A DNA stretch of 64,000 nucleotides from Cordia subcordata (Eukaryota > Streptophyta > Magnoliopsida > Boraginales > Cordiaceae). The notes beneath the pieces were generated by a model, which saw nothing but the letters and a program-made list of their open reading frames with translations, was not told the DNA's origin and did no database searches. Made by a program: the position numbers and the translations under genes. Below, piece by piece: positions 1 through 11,880 of this stretch. How positions within the stretch are numbered: the first letter of the stretch is position 1; the number at the start of each line of letters is the position of its first letter. Where the stretch lies: contig JAPTOF010000011.1 in NCBI GenBank assembly GCA_028554755.1, forward strand, positions 2,880,501 through 2,944,500, read 5' to 3'.

Positions 1-518
1 TGGTGATCATGAGATGGAATGGGATTATTGAGGGAATGGGAGGATTAAGAGGATGATTGGGATCAGCCATCTCCTCAAGAAAATCTCTTAAATTTCTAAA
101 ATGCCTCGCAATTGTATCGGGTTTTAGATTAAAGGGAACTAGAGGACTTCCAGGGGATCTCCTTGTAGAAACTATCCTAACTCCAGCCACTTCAACCTCT
201 GAAAACTTCAACAATCCCAAGACTATAGCAAATAAGCCACAATCCTAGAAACTCTACTTAAAACAAAAACAAAAATAACTAATAAAGCTAAACAAGCAAG
301 CAAGTTAAGTATGGAAAGTAAACTCAATAACTCAAAAGGAGACAAAAACAAAGATAGATCAGCAAGTACCAAAGTAAGACAATATAGACGAGAAGCAAGA
401 TAAGCAAAAGCTAAACAAACTATAAAGAAAAAGCTAAGAAAATAAATAAAAAAACTAACAAAACACACAAGCAAAGAATAAAAATCACCGTGCCTTTGCG
501 GCAACGGTGCCAAGAGCT
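1..518 (-). mobile_element. Athila-type element A: 5' internal region and start of gag (partial)
   Basis: This stretch matches 39290-39809, the same region of the better preserved Athila element further right, closely along its whole length by eye. It therefore reads on the minus strand from the primer-binding site near 512 leftward through a 5' untranslated stretch into the start of gag, and it leaves the window at base 1. The antisense frame at 223-513 is open but hydrophobic and low in complexity, and its counterpart at 39514-39831 is open too. It probably reflects base composition of the leader rather than a protein. The rest of the element lies outside the window. Confidence 0.75.
495..512 (-). 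other. Primer-binding site of Athila element A (tRNA-Asp type)
   Basis: Read on the minus strand this is close to TGGCGCCGTTGCC, the primer site complementary to tRNA-Asp used by Athila/Tat elements. It sits six bases inside the LTR edge at 519, as in the sibling element at 39786-39803. It is slightly more diverged there than in the sibling. Confidence 0.7.
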
Positions 519-2240
519 TAATGTCATCTCTTTAGTGCAAGCTCTAAAGACCCACAAGCACATGAATTGATGCAGTATTGTATGTATGAGAATGGGTGTC
601 GAACTACAGGGAGGCTATGTTGTGGGATGAATTCTACGTGAGTGTCCTAGAGAATGCCTAAAAGGAAACCTAAACTAACTATTTTTGGGGTTTTTGGATG
701 GTCAGGAGCTCTAACTAAAGAAAATAAAACTACACTATGGGAATGGAAAGTATAAAGACAAACTATCTAAAGGGAAATAACAAAAGAAAGGGATTAGGGT
801 GACATCTACTTGTTAGTGGATGATCCTAGACTCAAATACTATAGGAGTACATGGAATGGATTAATTACCAATGGCTTTTTAACTAAGTTGCTTAATTAGT
901 GTCCTAATTTCTCTCTAGGACTTAGTCCAAATCTGCCTATAGGCGGCGCCTCCTAGAGCTATGACGTGGTCCTTATGACCTAGGGCCTTAAGAGTGACTA
1001 ATTAGTTTCCTAGGTGACCTAGAACGAACCTACCCTAGTACCTAAACTATTGGATAGATTTAAAGCCAAGACCTAGTGTCGTTAGAGTTGACTAAATTTA
1101 ACCAGAAACCTATCGACTAGATTTAACGCCAAAGAAAACTTAATTTAGACTAGCCTTAAATTATGCCTCATCATTCTAGGATCATTATAATGGGATCTAA
1201 CCAATTAGCACATTCATACATGTTCTAGATCAAGGTGTTCGTGAATAAAGGGGCCTATTCGACTACCAAATATCGTCATGCTTGGATTACACCATTAAAA
1301 GCACTTTTGACCCAACATGTATGCAATATTAAGGTCATATTTTCTAGCAACTCTTATAGCATATTATCAAGCACCTAGACATGTATTAAATAATAGCCAT
1401 TAAAACAAGAAGAACATAGCATATGTATATAAATATTAAGCCATTAAATCCCATAAAATAGAAGCATAGAATCAACCTATTACACAAATATCATCACCAT
1501 AAACATATCTACTCAAACATAATATAAAAGAGGATGAAATAAAGAATAGAAAACTCCCCTTCTATCCTAGCAATTCTTGTACAAAATCTTTGAATAGGCT
1601 TCAATCCAAGTGTTTGAATCCTCCAAGTAAGCTTGAATCTAGGTGAAAAATATGTGATTATGTGTGTGTTAGAGGTGGTCCAGCTAGGGTTTTGTGTGTA
1701 TGTGTTGGGTTTAAGTCTAATCTCCATATTAAAAGCCGTAAAATCGAGCTTTTATAACATCTGCTGCGCACTGTCGGTCGACTGGCTCCTCTTCTTAGCT
1801 CAACTGCTTTAGTCTTGGTACTCTCTAGAATGGTGGGTCGACCTAGCCAGTCGACCAGCTTTTCAGGGGACTGAACTGGCTAAAAGTGGGCTCCTATCTA
1901 AAGTGGCCGGTTGACCAGCAATTTTTTCTAGGTTGACCGGCACCTCCAGTTGACCTTCAATTTTCTTTTTCTTGCTCTCGGCCTTCATCCCATGACCTGT
2001 ACATTTTCTCTCTTCATCATTCATCCTCATTTAGGCTCCGTTTCTACCCTATAGCTCACCTAAGGCACAAGATTGAGCATTAATTATAGCATTTGACTTA
2101 GAAACTTAATTATGTACATTTCTTTACACCTAAGCCTAACTCTAGTATATGTACTATACTAATGCACCTCCTAAGGCTCAAAATACTTCTTAAACATAGG
2201 AAAATAACAACGAAAGCACACACAAAAACACAACACATCA
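519..2240 (-). repeat. LTR A: 5' LTR of Athila element A
   Basis: The block is about 1.72 kb and is homologous over its length to the LTR at 28912-30754. The right end is ACACATCA. The left end is TAATG where the family has TGATG, so the terminal dinucleotide is mutated. The primer site to its left makes it the 5' LTR of a minus-strand element. It contains a GC-rich island with GGTCGAC-type motifs at about 1769-1955. The sequence beyond 2240 passes almost at once into another LTR. Confidence 0.8.
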
Positions 2241-2242
2241 AT

Positions 2243-4036
2243 TGATCGTAAACCTTTAAGAGTGTTACTTGCAAACGCACTATTCGCGATAGTATAGTAT
2301 GTGTGAGTGCTGGGTTGTATCTATAGGGAGGCTATCTAAGTTTGGTTCTAATGTAAAAGTGTGTCCTACACTAACTACGTGTGGTCCTACCTACTTTTTT
2401 TTAGGGTGATTGGATTTATTAGAGCTCTAATTTAAACCTAAACTAAGAGAAAATAAATCTAACTAACGGGAATGGTGTTATAAACAAGCTATGGAAGTGA
2501 GGATCTACAAGGGTTTGTGAGAACTTATGGGTGATTGCTCCTTTAGAATGGATTTGGGTTCCTAACCTTGTTTTGAGGCTATTGATGGTTCAATTACTCT
2601 AATGGCTAGCTTAGTTTACTAGACTTACCATATCTAACTATCGGTACAATCCTATCCCTAATTGGGCCCAATTAGAAGTATAGGTTTATCCTAGCTACCT
2701 ATGGCTTTTAGGTCTAGTTGTAAGTCCCTTTAGTGTTGATTAATGTCTTATCAGGGAGTCTAACCATTTAGTTATGTTTCAAACTAGAGATTAAGTCCCC
2801 TAGGTCAAGCAAGTGATAGTGGTACCTTTTTAGCCATGTTTTATGCTAGAGGTGATTACCTAGTATATTAAGGGCATGAAAAACACAATTAATCAACACA
2901 AATGTAGTTGCAAGTAAGGCTCATGCCGTTAGCATGGATTAAGGCTAAGGTAAGGCACTACTATTACCATCTAAGCACAAATTACACATGTAAACTCATA
3001 GAGGCAATTCATTAAATACCTTGACATGTTCAATTTCAAGCATTATAAATGTAAAAACAAAGCATATATATACAACCATCAAAATCTCAAAACAAGTGTT
3101 AAAATCCTCAACACATTGCAAAAATAGTAATCATCCCTAATCTAGAGCTATTCTAACGTAGCATAGATAAGAATAAAGAGAAGAATGTAAAGCTCCCTTA
3201 TTATCCTTACTTGCTCTTTACAAATATTGCTTCAAAACCCTCCAAATCTTTGTTTGATCTTCAAATCCAAGCTTGTTTATGGATGGAATTGATGTGGGAT
3301 TGAGTATGTGAGGTGGGTTTTAAGTCGATTTGGAGTTTAGGCAAATGGGTGCGTGAAAAAGTTGGTGTTCTCTCTAAAAAATAGCTTAAATAGAGTTATT
3401 AATGTGCAGGGCTGGGGGACCAGCCGGTCGATTGACTTTGGGGCTAAGTCAACTAGCATGAATTGGCCCAAATTTTGATCTGGCCAGTCACCTAAGCCGG
3501 TCGACTGGCCTTGACAGAAGGTCGACCGGTCTTGATAGTAAAATGTTCATATCTTACTCGTTTTGGCTCCGATTCGCACACTAATTTTTTTTCTATGGCT
3601 TCGTATTTCTTTTGGGCATCTCCCAAGCTATCTATGCACCTTAAAACATGTCCAAAATTTGTCCATGTCCCTTTTTGGTTGCATGCTCCGAATTTGCCTC
3701 TCGTTGCGCTCAGTTTTGCCTCGATCGCTCGTTCCTTTGCTCAGCCACTTCTAAATGCATATTTCAATCCTTCTTTATGTCCCAAACACCTTTGGATTTA
3801 ATCTACATCCCAAATACTACCAATAAAAATCTAGCCATCTCTCCGAATCTCACCTAAAACAAGCAACAAATGCGCATTATTGTAGCATTTATGTTCTAAC
3901 TGCAACTATGAACATGTAAACCCTAATATGCATAAGTATGACCTCAATGCTATACTAATACACTAAATGAAGCTCAAAACACCTCAAAAGAATTATATAC
4001 ATGTAATGAATAAGCACACACAAAACTAACACATCA
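2243..4036 (-). repeat. LTR B: second Athila-family LTR, more diverged
   Basis: About 1.79 kb with the family's TGAT...ACATCA ends and the same internal order: a start with a short GCAA-rich stretch, a 'gggaggct' block, TTTAAAG-rich middle, a GGTCGACC island (3415-3540) and an ACACA-rich end. It is closer to LTR C (16729-18777) than to LTR A. It interrupts the LINE RNase H at 4036/4037, so the LINE is older. No matching 5-bp duplication is visible (CCCAC on the right), presumably because LTR A sits against its left edge. Confidence 0.72.
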
Positions 4037-4262
4037 CCCACAACTCAGCATTGATAACTGAGTCATGATCAAAATTTTCCCAGAAACCTTTAACAAACAT
4101 CCCCTTTTGATATTTTATTAGACCTCCACTACCAGTCCTCACTCCATTATCGTGTCTACTTCCATCAATGTTATGCTTAAACATTCCCTTTGAAGGCTTA
4201 TACCAATTCACTAGGCGCCATGTATTTCTTTGGATTAATGGGAGATCACATTGAAAAAGCAC
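4037..4262 (-). pseudogene. LINE RNase H domain remnant
   Basis: The minus-strand frame carries a tryptophan- and proline-rich lead-in, then NIDGS with the catalytic aspartate, a glycine-rich turn, and NAELW with the next acidic residue. This is the pattern of the RNase H domain at the C-terminus of plant LINE ORF2 (RVT_3). The domain stops at the LTR B boundary, so its last third is missing. It is non-functional. Confidence 0.72.
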
Positions 4263-4404
4263 TCAAATCTTTTTCATCCCCTTTCCACTATTTGTAGAGA
4301 ATAACTTTAGCTTGCACCAATTGAGCAACAAAATGCTTGACCCTCCAAATAATATGATTTTCAATGAACCCCACACTTTGATATTTAGCATCATTGCACT
4401 CAAG

Positions 4405-4686
4405 CTAGATGCACCAAGCAATGAAGAGAGGAAGAAAGGAACAAAAGTGACCCCCGCTAACTCTTCTGCTAAAGGTCTGCCACTTAATAAACACTTGTTC
4501 AACACTTTCTACATCCGACATGTCAATTCCAAAGTAAGCCCCAAAGTACCTCCAAACTTTAGTTAAAATAACATTGTCAATGAGAAGATGTTGTAGTATC
4601 TCTTCATAAGCACAACACTGGCATTTAGAAGTAAATGAGATCTTTTTGTTCTTTAATTGAGTCTTCACAGGAATCCATCTATTCAT
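4405..4686 (-). pseudogene. LINE zinc-binding region (zf-RVT) remnant
   Basis: The frame holds a KCQCCAYEEILQHLLIDN stretch, which matches the Cys-x2-Cys...His pattern of the zf-RVT domain found between RT and RNase H in plant LINEs. The order fits the neighbouring domains. The flanking sequence is in other frames, which shows accumulated indels. Confidence 0.65.
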
Positions 4687-5139
4687 TACTTTCTACCCGA
4701 AGAATGATAATTTAACAAGTATGGATTTATGTCATAAATGTGTGAAAAGCATAGATCTTGGCGTAGCTTAATAAATCAGTTCCCAGGAACTCCTCAGAGA
4801 GAAAGCTCCATCAGTAGTTAAGGTCCAGACTACTTCATGTTTGTGATTTTGTCGAAGTGGAATTACTACTATGTCCTTTGCAAGATACTCAGGAACCAAA
4901 AGCCTTGATCGCTTCAGATCCCACTCGCTATTCTTAACCAGCGAGTACACCTGAATAGAATCCTGCCCTGTAATGGTTATACAATTCTTGAGTCGATTCA
5001 ATCCAAGCCAAACATCATGCAAAATAAGACATTCCTATGCCCAATTTTTCATCCAATATGGTTCTCCATAGTTATAGCAGCCTTAGTTATTCTTTTCCAT
5101 ACCACTGAGTCAGCACATTTAAAAGAGACAAGCTGAGGA

Positions 5140-6605
5140 GACTAATCTTTATAGTAAGCAGAAGTATAAGGTCCATAAGCTTTCAGTCATGTGAAACCTC
5201 CACCATAACTTCATACCCTGGTTGTACTGAGTTCCTTCAAAGAGTGAAACCTGAGGCCTCTTCATTAATTGGAAAACAAGCTTACATTTATGAGGTTTAA
5301 TGAACTTTTCTCTGGACACTATTACTACCCCATAAAAAGCTATTGAACAGCCTCTCAATACACTTAAGCAGAAGATTGGGAACCTTGAGAACTTGTAAGA
5401 CAAAAATAGGCAAGGCAGTTAAAGTACTTTTGATGAGGGTAATTCTTCCACCTGGCTATAGGAGGTTGGCCTCCCAACCACTGATACAGAATGAATTTTG
5501 TTCACAATGTTGTCAAAGAGCTTTGCACTACAATGACCTTTAAACAACAGGGTTCCTAAGTAGGTGAAGGGAAGTTGGAGATAAGAGAAACCAGTAACAT
5601 TGCCAACAATTTAAGCTCGTATTGAAGTAACTTTCTTAGCCATGTAAAATCCACTCTTACTTTTACTAATTTTCTACCCCGAAGCTTCCTTATAATGTTG
5701 CAAAAAGGCATTTAGCTTTACCATGATTTATTTACCTCTGTTCATGAAGATTATCATGTCATCTGCAAATGCTAAGTAAAATAAGAATGTCGTTTCTTAA
5801 CCTGTATTTCAAGTGTGCATTTGCTTTCAAACATTCTATTCAGCCCTTTAGAAACGTACTCTGCAAAAATTATGAACAAAAGTGGTGAAAGCAGGTCACC
5901 TTGGCGAAGTCCTCGAGAGGACTTGAAATAACCTGATAACTCACCAATAAGGATAACAGAAAACCAGTAATTGGTGACACATCGCATAATAATGGTGACT
6001 AGATAGGGTTGAAACCCAAAAGTAAGAAGGGCTTTTTCAAGAAAACGCCAATTAACACTATCTTATGCCTTTATCATATCAAGTTTGATCATAACATTCG
6101 CATCAAGAACCTTTTTGTTGACGTTATGAGTAAGTTCTTGTGCCAATAAGATGTTGTTGCTAATAAGTCTGCCTACAATGTAACCTATTTGGTTAGGGGA
6201 GATGATTTTAAGCAGAACACTATGAAGCCTATTGGTACTGACTTTTTTTATTATCTTGTTGTACTCAAGCTTATAGGTCTAAAGTCAAACCAAGTTGAGG
6301 GTGATTCTTTTTTTTGGAATAAGCACTATGGATGTGGAAGTGATTCCTTTGGGCAGAAATCCTCCCTTGAAGAAATCATTGACTGCTTCCTTCAAATCAA
6401 TATGTATAACGTCCTTACACTTTTTGTAAAATGTCAATGTGAAGCATTCAAAACCAACTGCATTTTGACCATTAATGTTGTTCACCACTGCATAAAGCTC
6501 ATTTAATTCTAACGGCCTACATAGATTTTCATTATCCTTATTGATTAGCTGAGGGATAAGTGACCACTCAGCTTTATGAAGATCATCCCCTTCAACTGTA
6601 AACAA
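5140..6605 (-). pseudogene. LINE reverse transcriptase remnant
   Basis: Minus-strand fragments in successive frames give a GDDLHKAEW-like lead-in (about 6600), NGQNAVGFECF (palm entry), the LPKGITSTSIVLIPK block, a GLRQGDLLSPLLFIIF block (about 5900) and AFADDMIIFM (about 5745-5780). These are RT motifs of non-LTR elements in the right order, with FADD as the catalytic box. Frameshifts between each block mean no full-length protein can be made. Confidence 0.78.
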
Positions 6606-7159
6606 CTTCTAAAAATAGCGAATTGCTGACTATTTAATTTCTTCAGGATTTTCAAGGAGGCCATTATCGTAATCTACAATGGTCCATATAGAATTGCGGA
6701 CTCTTTTCTTTGCAACAAGCATTTGAAAAAACTATATATTGCTGTCACTCTCATGTAGCCATTTGCATCCCGAACTACTTCCAGAATGCTTCTTCCTTTG
6801 CCAAGAGCTTGTTTAGATTGGCTGCGGCTTCATTCATATACCATCGTTTTTCTGGAGAAGGGTCAAGCATGTAAGAATTTTCCTGTTGTTGAGCAATTTT
6901 CTCTTCTTCCATCACTCGATCTTCTATGTTACCAAAGACTTCTTTATTCCATTGTTTGAGACAAATCTTGTTGTTTTATTGCTTTTGCCAGAATTTGCGT
7001 AGTCCCGAACTATCAATAGGTTCATACCATGTCCATTTCACCAAATCCATAAACTTATGATGCCTCATCCATACATTAAGGAACTTGAAAACTTGGTTTA
7101 CGTTGGCTATTGACCGTCATGGATAACAGTAATAGGGAGTGATCGCTACCTTTACTGAC

Positions 7160-8190
7160 AAGATGCTGGAGGCGAAAGACTTGTACCTTGAAATTAGAAT
7201 AAAGTTAAGGATTCTCTTTTCCAATTTCTGCTCATTAATGATAAAATAAGAAGTCACACACATGTAATGAATATTTTGATTTAATGTCCATGTGTCTGTA
7301 GTGATGCTAACCATTTCAATGCTTGTTCTCAAAACATGTTTCAACTTGGATCTCACATCAATATACAACTTATAGCAATCCCTAGCGACTGCTGTTCTTG
7401 AAGACAATTTAAACATAGGACATACAGTGGCCATCAAATCTCTAAAGCCCTCAAATTCAACAACTTTAAATAACACTTCGTCAATAATTATCACGCGAGC
7501 CAATGATGTCCTAGATGCATTTTGATCAAAATTCCAAGTAATAAGTATTCCACTCTTTTGTTGGAGATCCAATTTTGTTTGACTGGTGTCTTTGTTTGTA
7601 GGATACTCTTTACACATATTCAAATGATATCTCAAAGTAGAGGTACCTATTTGCTTAGTGTCTACCTTGAGCACCTTTCCACAATAATTACATCTACACT
7701 TTGAAATCCCATCATTATCTTCAAATTTAGTAAAATGATCCCAAACTTAAGACCTAGGCTTTACTAGTTTTCTCTTTACATTACCTTGAGTATATTGAGT
7801 GCCCCCATCTCATGTTGCTTCATCATTAGTTGTTGGTGTTTAAGTTTCAGGTCTTGAACAGGTATCTCTGACAACTAAATTAGCATCCTCACTTGACATC
7901 TAAAAAACAAATAGATATATGTTTGGATAAATGCAACAAGAGAAATATGAAATGCAAGATGCCTTCACTTTTAGCTTTCAAGTTGATCATCAGATTATGG
8001 GCTTTGGCTTCAGTCAGAAAATTATATAAAATCTCAAGCTTTGCAAAAGCATTATGTGGAAGAACATATATCTCAGCAACATTACAAAGTACTGAATATA
8101 CAAACTCTTTTTCATCATGGTCCTTTTTTGTCATATAGCTTTTTTCTCTGATGATGCAAAAGGCATTCCTAAAAAAGTCTTCATACATAT
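7160..8190 (-). pseudogene. hAT-family transposase, N-terminal part, truncated
   Basis: Minus-strand reading gives a BED-type zinc finger (CNYCGKVLK with a downstream HLNMC, about 7620-7700), then a helical stretch, then STTDTWT-like and YMCVTSYFI motifs that mark the start of the RNase H-like catalytic fold of hAT transposases of the RICESLEEPER type. A frame further upstream (7889-8188) is acidic and unassigned. The catalytic C-terminal half and dimerisation domain are absent because the reading frame passes into LINE sequence near 7160. One in-frame stop lies between the zinc finger and the N-terminus. No terminal inverted repeats were found. Confidence 0.72.
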
Positions 8191-8741
8191 GTTATTTGAT
8201 CTCATGGTTAAAGAGAACCACAAGAAAAGATTAAAAGAAGAATCAGTAGGTTTTATAAATTTAATTTAGGGGATAAATCTAAGAATACCAAGTACAGAGT
8301 AATTTACCAATATGTCACAAAAGATTATGAAAGAAAACCTTAATTCAACATCTAAATGCATAAATTCTTGAGAGGAAAAAAAGGAAAATAAAGAAAAAGC
8401 AAAATAACTTACTGTAAGTTCGCGATTAGAGATTTCTTGGTGTGCTTGTCTTCTTGTTCGGTTGAGCTAGAGTCTAGAGAGATAAAGAGAGCGAGAGAGA
8501 GTGGGGCTTAGTCGCTTAATCTGATTATCTAAAGAGTGAAGCCTAGGTGAAGTCATGAAGAGCAGAAGCTAGAAGCAGTGAAGTTCTTTGGTTTGAAGCC
8601 CTAATTCTAATTGAGTAATTGGCTAATATAGAATATATGTTCATATAAGAAATAGGCTAACAAAACATAAGATATATTAATAATATAATATATCATATAT
8701 CATATATGATACATTTTATATATATATATATATATACATGT
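8191..8741. other. Non-coding, with AT dinucleotide run
   Basis: This is the stretch upstream of the hAT start. It is AT-rich with a purine-rich patch near 8480-8500, ends in ATATCAT repeats, and closes with an (AT)n run at about 8712-8736, right at the edge of the next LTR. No coding signal is seen. Confidence 0.5.
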
Positions 8742-10215
8742 TGTAGGTGGCAATATAACAAAAGAGGGAGAGAGTGAATTTAATTATATAGGATTATTAT
8801 TTAAATTAAAATCAATTTCACAAAATACAAACCAAATCAATTTAAAGCACAAATATGATGTTCCTTCGAGAGATACAAATATAATCAGGCAAAATAATAA
8901 AGTTTTTAGCATAAAAATAACAAGCAGATTAATTGAGGCATTTCATCAAATATGTTGAGTGCAATAGTGAAAATAGCTTAAAATCAAGAAAAAAGAGAGA
9001 GACAGAGAGAGAGAACACTGTTTTTAGATTGTTCGGCAAAGCCTACGTCCACCGCCTAAGAATTATCCCCTTAAGACTTGAATCAATCCTCCACTATCAA
9101 ACTTCTTCAAATGTTAGTGAAGCTTAAACCAACTCTTTATACCACTTTGGATCCGACTCCAAAAAACCCAAGCAAAAACCTCTTTTTGCTAAAGATGTCC
9201 CTACACTCAAAGAGCTTTACAATCTTTCCAAGATAATCAAGCTATGGTGTGTATGTATCAATAACAAAAGGAAAGTTTCTTCAAGCTAAATCACTATAAC
9301 TTCTAAAAAGCTAGATAAGAAAATGAAAAGCTCAAAGTTTGCAAAAGATTAATGCAAATTTATAGCTCACAAGAATGATTTCCCAAGCAAAAAGTAGGAA
9401 ATATTTGAAATTCAAAATCTAGGGTTATTTCTGAATTAGGGGTAATTGTAGAAGTGAGTAATGTATTGCCAACGGTTAAAAATAAAAAATTTGAGCAGTT
9501 GCCGGTCAATAGTCCGATCGACTAGAAAAGTGACCGGCATCATTCCCATTTCTAGCTAGAATTGTTGGTCCGCCATAGGGCTTTGCCGATCAACAGACAA
9601 TGGGTGACTTGCAGAGGGCAACCAGCAGTTCTAAAAGTGTTTTCTGGCTACAGTTTTGTTCAACAAACCCTTTTTGCTTTGCATAAGTTTCTAATACTTC
9701 TTTGAAGGTTTTAAAACATTTAAACAAAATAAGAACACTTCAATAAGCACTTGAAAAACAACATCTAAAATTGAGGACATGCTTTCGAAGATCAATTTTA
9801 GATTTGTCAAGGATTTTCTTTAAAAAAAAAAAAGTTTATTTGATTTTCATAATCAATTTTTGGCAGTAAAGCATTTATCAAGTTATAAAGGAAATCATGC
9901 AAACAAGAGCTATAACAGGTGTAATTAAGGCCAAACATAAGTGAGCATAACTGGTAACTCTTATGTCACCTCATCTCCACCTTGTGACTCCCACTTCTTT
10001 TTCTTCCATAATCTCTCATGCCATGAGATGCATTTCAGGCATAATCAATCTCGACATCCTCCATGAGCTTAAAACAAATCTTCATTTTGTACTTCAACAT
10101 CTTGCTAATACTAACATACTTAAAGGCATTCTCAAAAAGATTATTAGCAAGCATTATCAATTTATTCAAATAAGCATTTCATAACGCTAATTTGCATCAT
10201 CAAAATAATCACTCA
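8742..10215 (-). repeat. Lone SIRE-type copia LTR (minus orientation)
   Basis: The reverse complement of this block aligns along its whole length with the 5' LTR of copia element 2 (21151-22619): same length (about 1.47 kb), same ends (TGAGTGATTATTTTGATG... and ...CCTACA), and the same internal order, including a GCCGAACCACC-like stretch and a CCGGTC-rich patch (9495-9640). No primer site or polypurine tract flanks it, so it looks like a solo LTR. The 5-bp flanks (CATGT and AATCA) do not match, so the duplication is lost or the ends are off by a few bases. Confidence 0.78.
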
Positions 10216-10490
10216 AATCATATGTAAACTAACATACAAATATTACAAAAATAAAAAAATTCAGGTTTTGGGTTTTCCCTGAAGAAAAAAATTTGTTCCA
10301 ATCCCCAACTCATTTCCCCAAAATTTTCCCCATCCCTAATTTTTTTCCCCAATTCCCCGATTCCCCAAAAATAATTTCCATATACCCCATTTTTCGGGTT
10401 AGGGATTGGGTTTCCTCGATAAATGCATAACCCTAAAGCATCACCAAGGTGATTTATTAAGGTACCACAACGACTAGACAAGTGATTAAG
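10216..10490. other. Unassigned, pyrimidine-rich spacer
   Basis: This is a C/T-rich run of repeated 'ttccccaat'-like words, including TTCCCC tracts at about 10310-10370. I find no coding or repeat-family match. Confidence 0.4.
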
Positions 10491-10593
10491 AGGGTGTTTG
10501 GCTTTGCTTATTTCGTGCTTAATACCACCTAAATAGTAAAAAGCATGTCTCTACGTGCTTTTAAGCACCTAAGTAAGCAAAGCCAAACACCCC
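10491..10593. mobile_element. MITE-like short inverted-repeat element
   Basis: The left end GGGTGTTTGGCTTTGCTTA is repeated as its exact reverse complement at the right end, about 100 bp away. A second, inner inverted repeat (GTGCTTAA / TTAAGCAC-like) lets the whole unit fold into one hairpin. The GGGTGTTTGG start is reminiscent of plant Tourist or hAT-type MITEs. No convincing target-site duplication is seen, so the superfamily is open. Confidence 0.65.
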
Positions 10594-11079
10594 CCAAATT
10601 CTTGTCTAGGACGATGATTCCATTGAACTAGTTGAGGATGATACAGATTCGGTCACCTGATGATACAGATTCGGTCATCTGTATAGTTCTTAGGCAAAGA
10701 CATGACTCTAAGAACTTGCTAAACACGAATCGATTTTTCAAGAAGCCATGGATGTCAACACTCTATGGACACTGGTTGCTTTACCCATTATATAAGACCG
10801 TAGAATGAAAATTAGTTTATGAAGGGCTGTTTGATAGGTGTAGACCGATAAAACTTGTCTTATTACTAGGAGGTACTGTCAATGTTATAGTTTGTCTATG
10901 TCAACACATTTCCTCCTATCATGTTTCTTGAGTTGGATTGCTTTGTTCATGTATGAGACGCATGCTTGTACTATAAAAATTTGATTAGTAGGTATCCAAT
11001 AGGATTTCTTTCATGGTAAGCTGAAAAAGAATGTGTATTTGACATACCATAAAAATTTCACATCTACTAGCAAAATTAT
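10594..11079. other. Unassigned; short 22-bp duplication at 10637-10680
   Basis: The only clear feature is a head-to-tail duplication of 22 bp (GATGATACAGATTCGGTCAC core). A frame near 10745 resembles the WTLV start of a copia RT (DVNTLWTLVALP), so this may be an ancient retroelement scrap. The evidence is too thin for an element call. Confidence 0.35.
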
Positions 11080-11086
11080 AAAGCAT

Positions 11087-11873
11087 AGGGTAAATTGCAT
11101 GAAACCCCCTTGTATTTTGTCATAAGTTTGCATTTACCCTTTGTTCTTCCCAAAAATGAAGCGCACATGCATATCTTTTAACTCCATTAGTTTTGGCTAA
11201 TGAAAATGCAAAAGAAATTAATTTGCCCTTCAAACCCAGGGGCCAACAGTGCACTTATGGCAACCACATGGGGATAGGACGCACTTATGACAAACCACAA
11301 GGGGTACGGTGCTCTTTACACTTTTTATTTAATTAGAAATGTGAAGTAATTAATAATTAGTTAATTAATTAATAATTAAATAATTAACTATTAATAATTG
11401 AATAATTGATATTAATTAATCAAATAATAAAAAATAAAATTAATTAAATAATTAATTTGATTAATGAGATGGTGGAGGTTAAGTTCTTTTTTTTATTTTT
11501 CATTTCTTTATGATCAAAAATATTTACCTATAGTAACAAAATAAAATTTAAACTTGTTTGTAGTGTAATTGGCTAAATTTACACATTTTAAACTAAGGTT
11601 AAGGATTCAAGTATTTTCTCTTGTAAATGTTTTTTTGAAAGCAAAAAAGAAAGGGTATTTTACCAGAATCAAGTTTAACAGCAAAACAATAAGTCCAATT
11701 GCAGGCATGGCATGTATGCAACACTCCTAGTTAAATCTAATGAAAAAGTGACAGAGGTAGGTAATATGCTTTACTTTTGGAAAGCACAGGGGGTTAATTA
11801 GCTAATTTTTAAATCACTAGGAGTAAACACACACTTATAACAAACCACAAGGGAGTTCCATACATTTTACCCT
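11087..11873. mobile_element. Non-autonomous DNA transposon with long inverted ends
   Basis: The first roughly 45 bp (AGGGTAAATTGCATGAAACC...) match the reverse complement of the last roughly 45 bp at about three bases in four. The element is flanked by AAAGCAT on both sides (11080-11086 and 11874-11880), extendable to 8 bp if the outer T is counted. That length of duplication suits a hAT-type element; 9 bp would suggest a MULE. The interior is non-coding and includes a run of TAAT/ATTA words at 11331-11465. There is no transposase, so it would have been mobilised in trans. Confidence 0.75.
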
Positions 11874-11880
11874 AAAGCAT

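Larger units (their letters stand above)
4037..7165 (-). mobile_element. L1-type LINE, 5'-truncated and interrupted
   Basis: On the minus strand from right to left I can read the end of an AP-type endonuclease (an SDHSP-like motif near 7150), the linker, a reverse transcriptase with an FADD catalytic box (about 5745-5780), a cysteine/histidine zinc-binding region (zf-RVT, about 4405-4686) and an RNase H domain cut by LTR B at 4037. This is the order of plant L1 ORF2. The endonuclease is mostly missing, the ORF1 region is absent, and the frame is broken many times, so the copy is dead. The 3' end, with any poly(A) tail, would lie left of LTR A. Confidence 0.8.

Noticed and set aside
223..513. 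Hydrophobic 96-codon frame that looks like a membrane protein, with a similar frame at 39514-39831
   Set aside because: Both lie in the same leader stretch of two Athila copies, on the coding strand but before gag. They are low in complexity, and no membrane protein is known there. Sharing follows from the two copies being related.
10740..10800. Possible copia RT start (WTLV motif)
   Set aside because: Only about 15 residues match and nothing on either side continues it, so I did not call an element.
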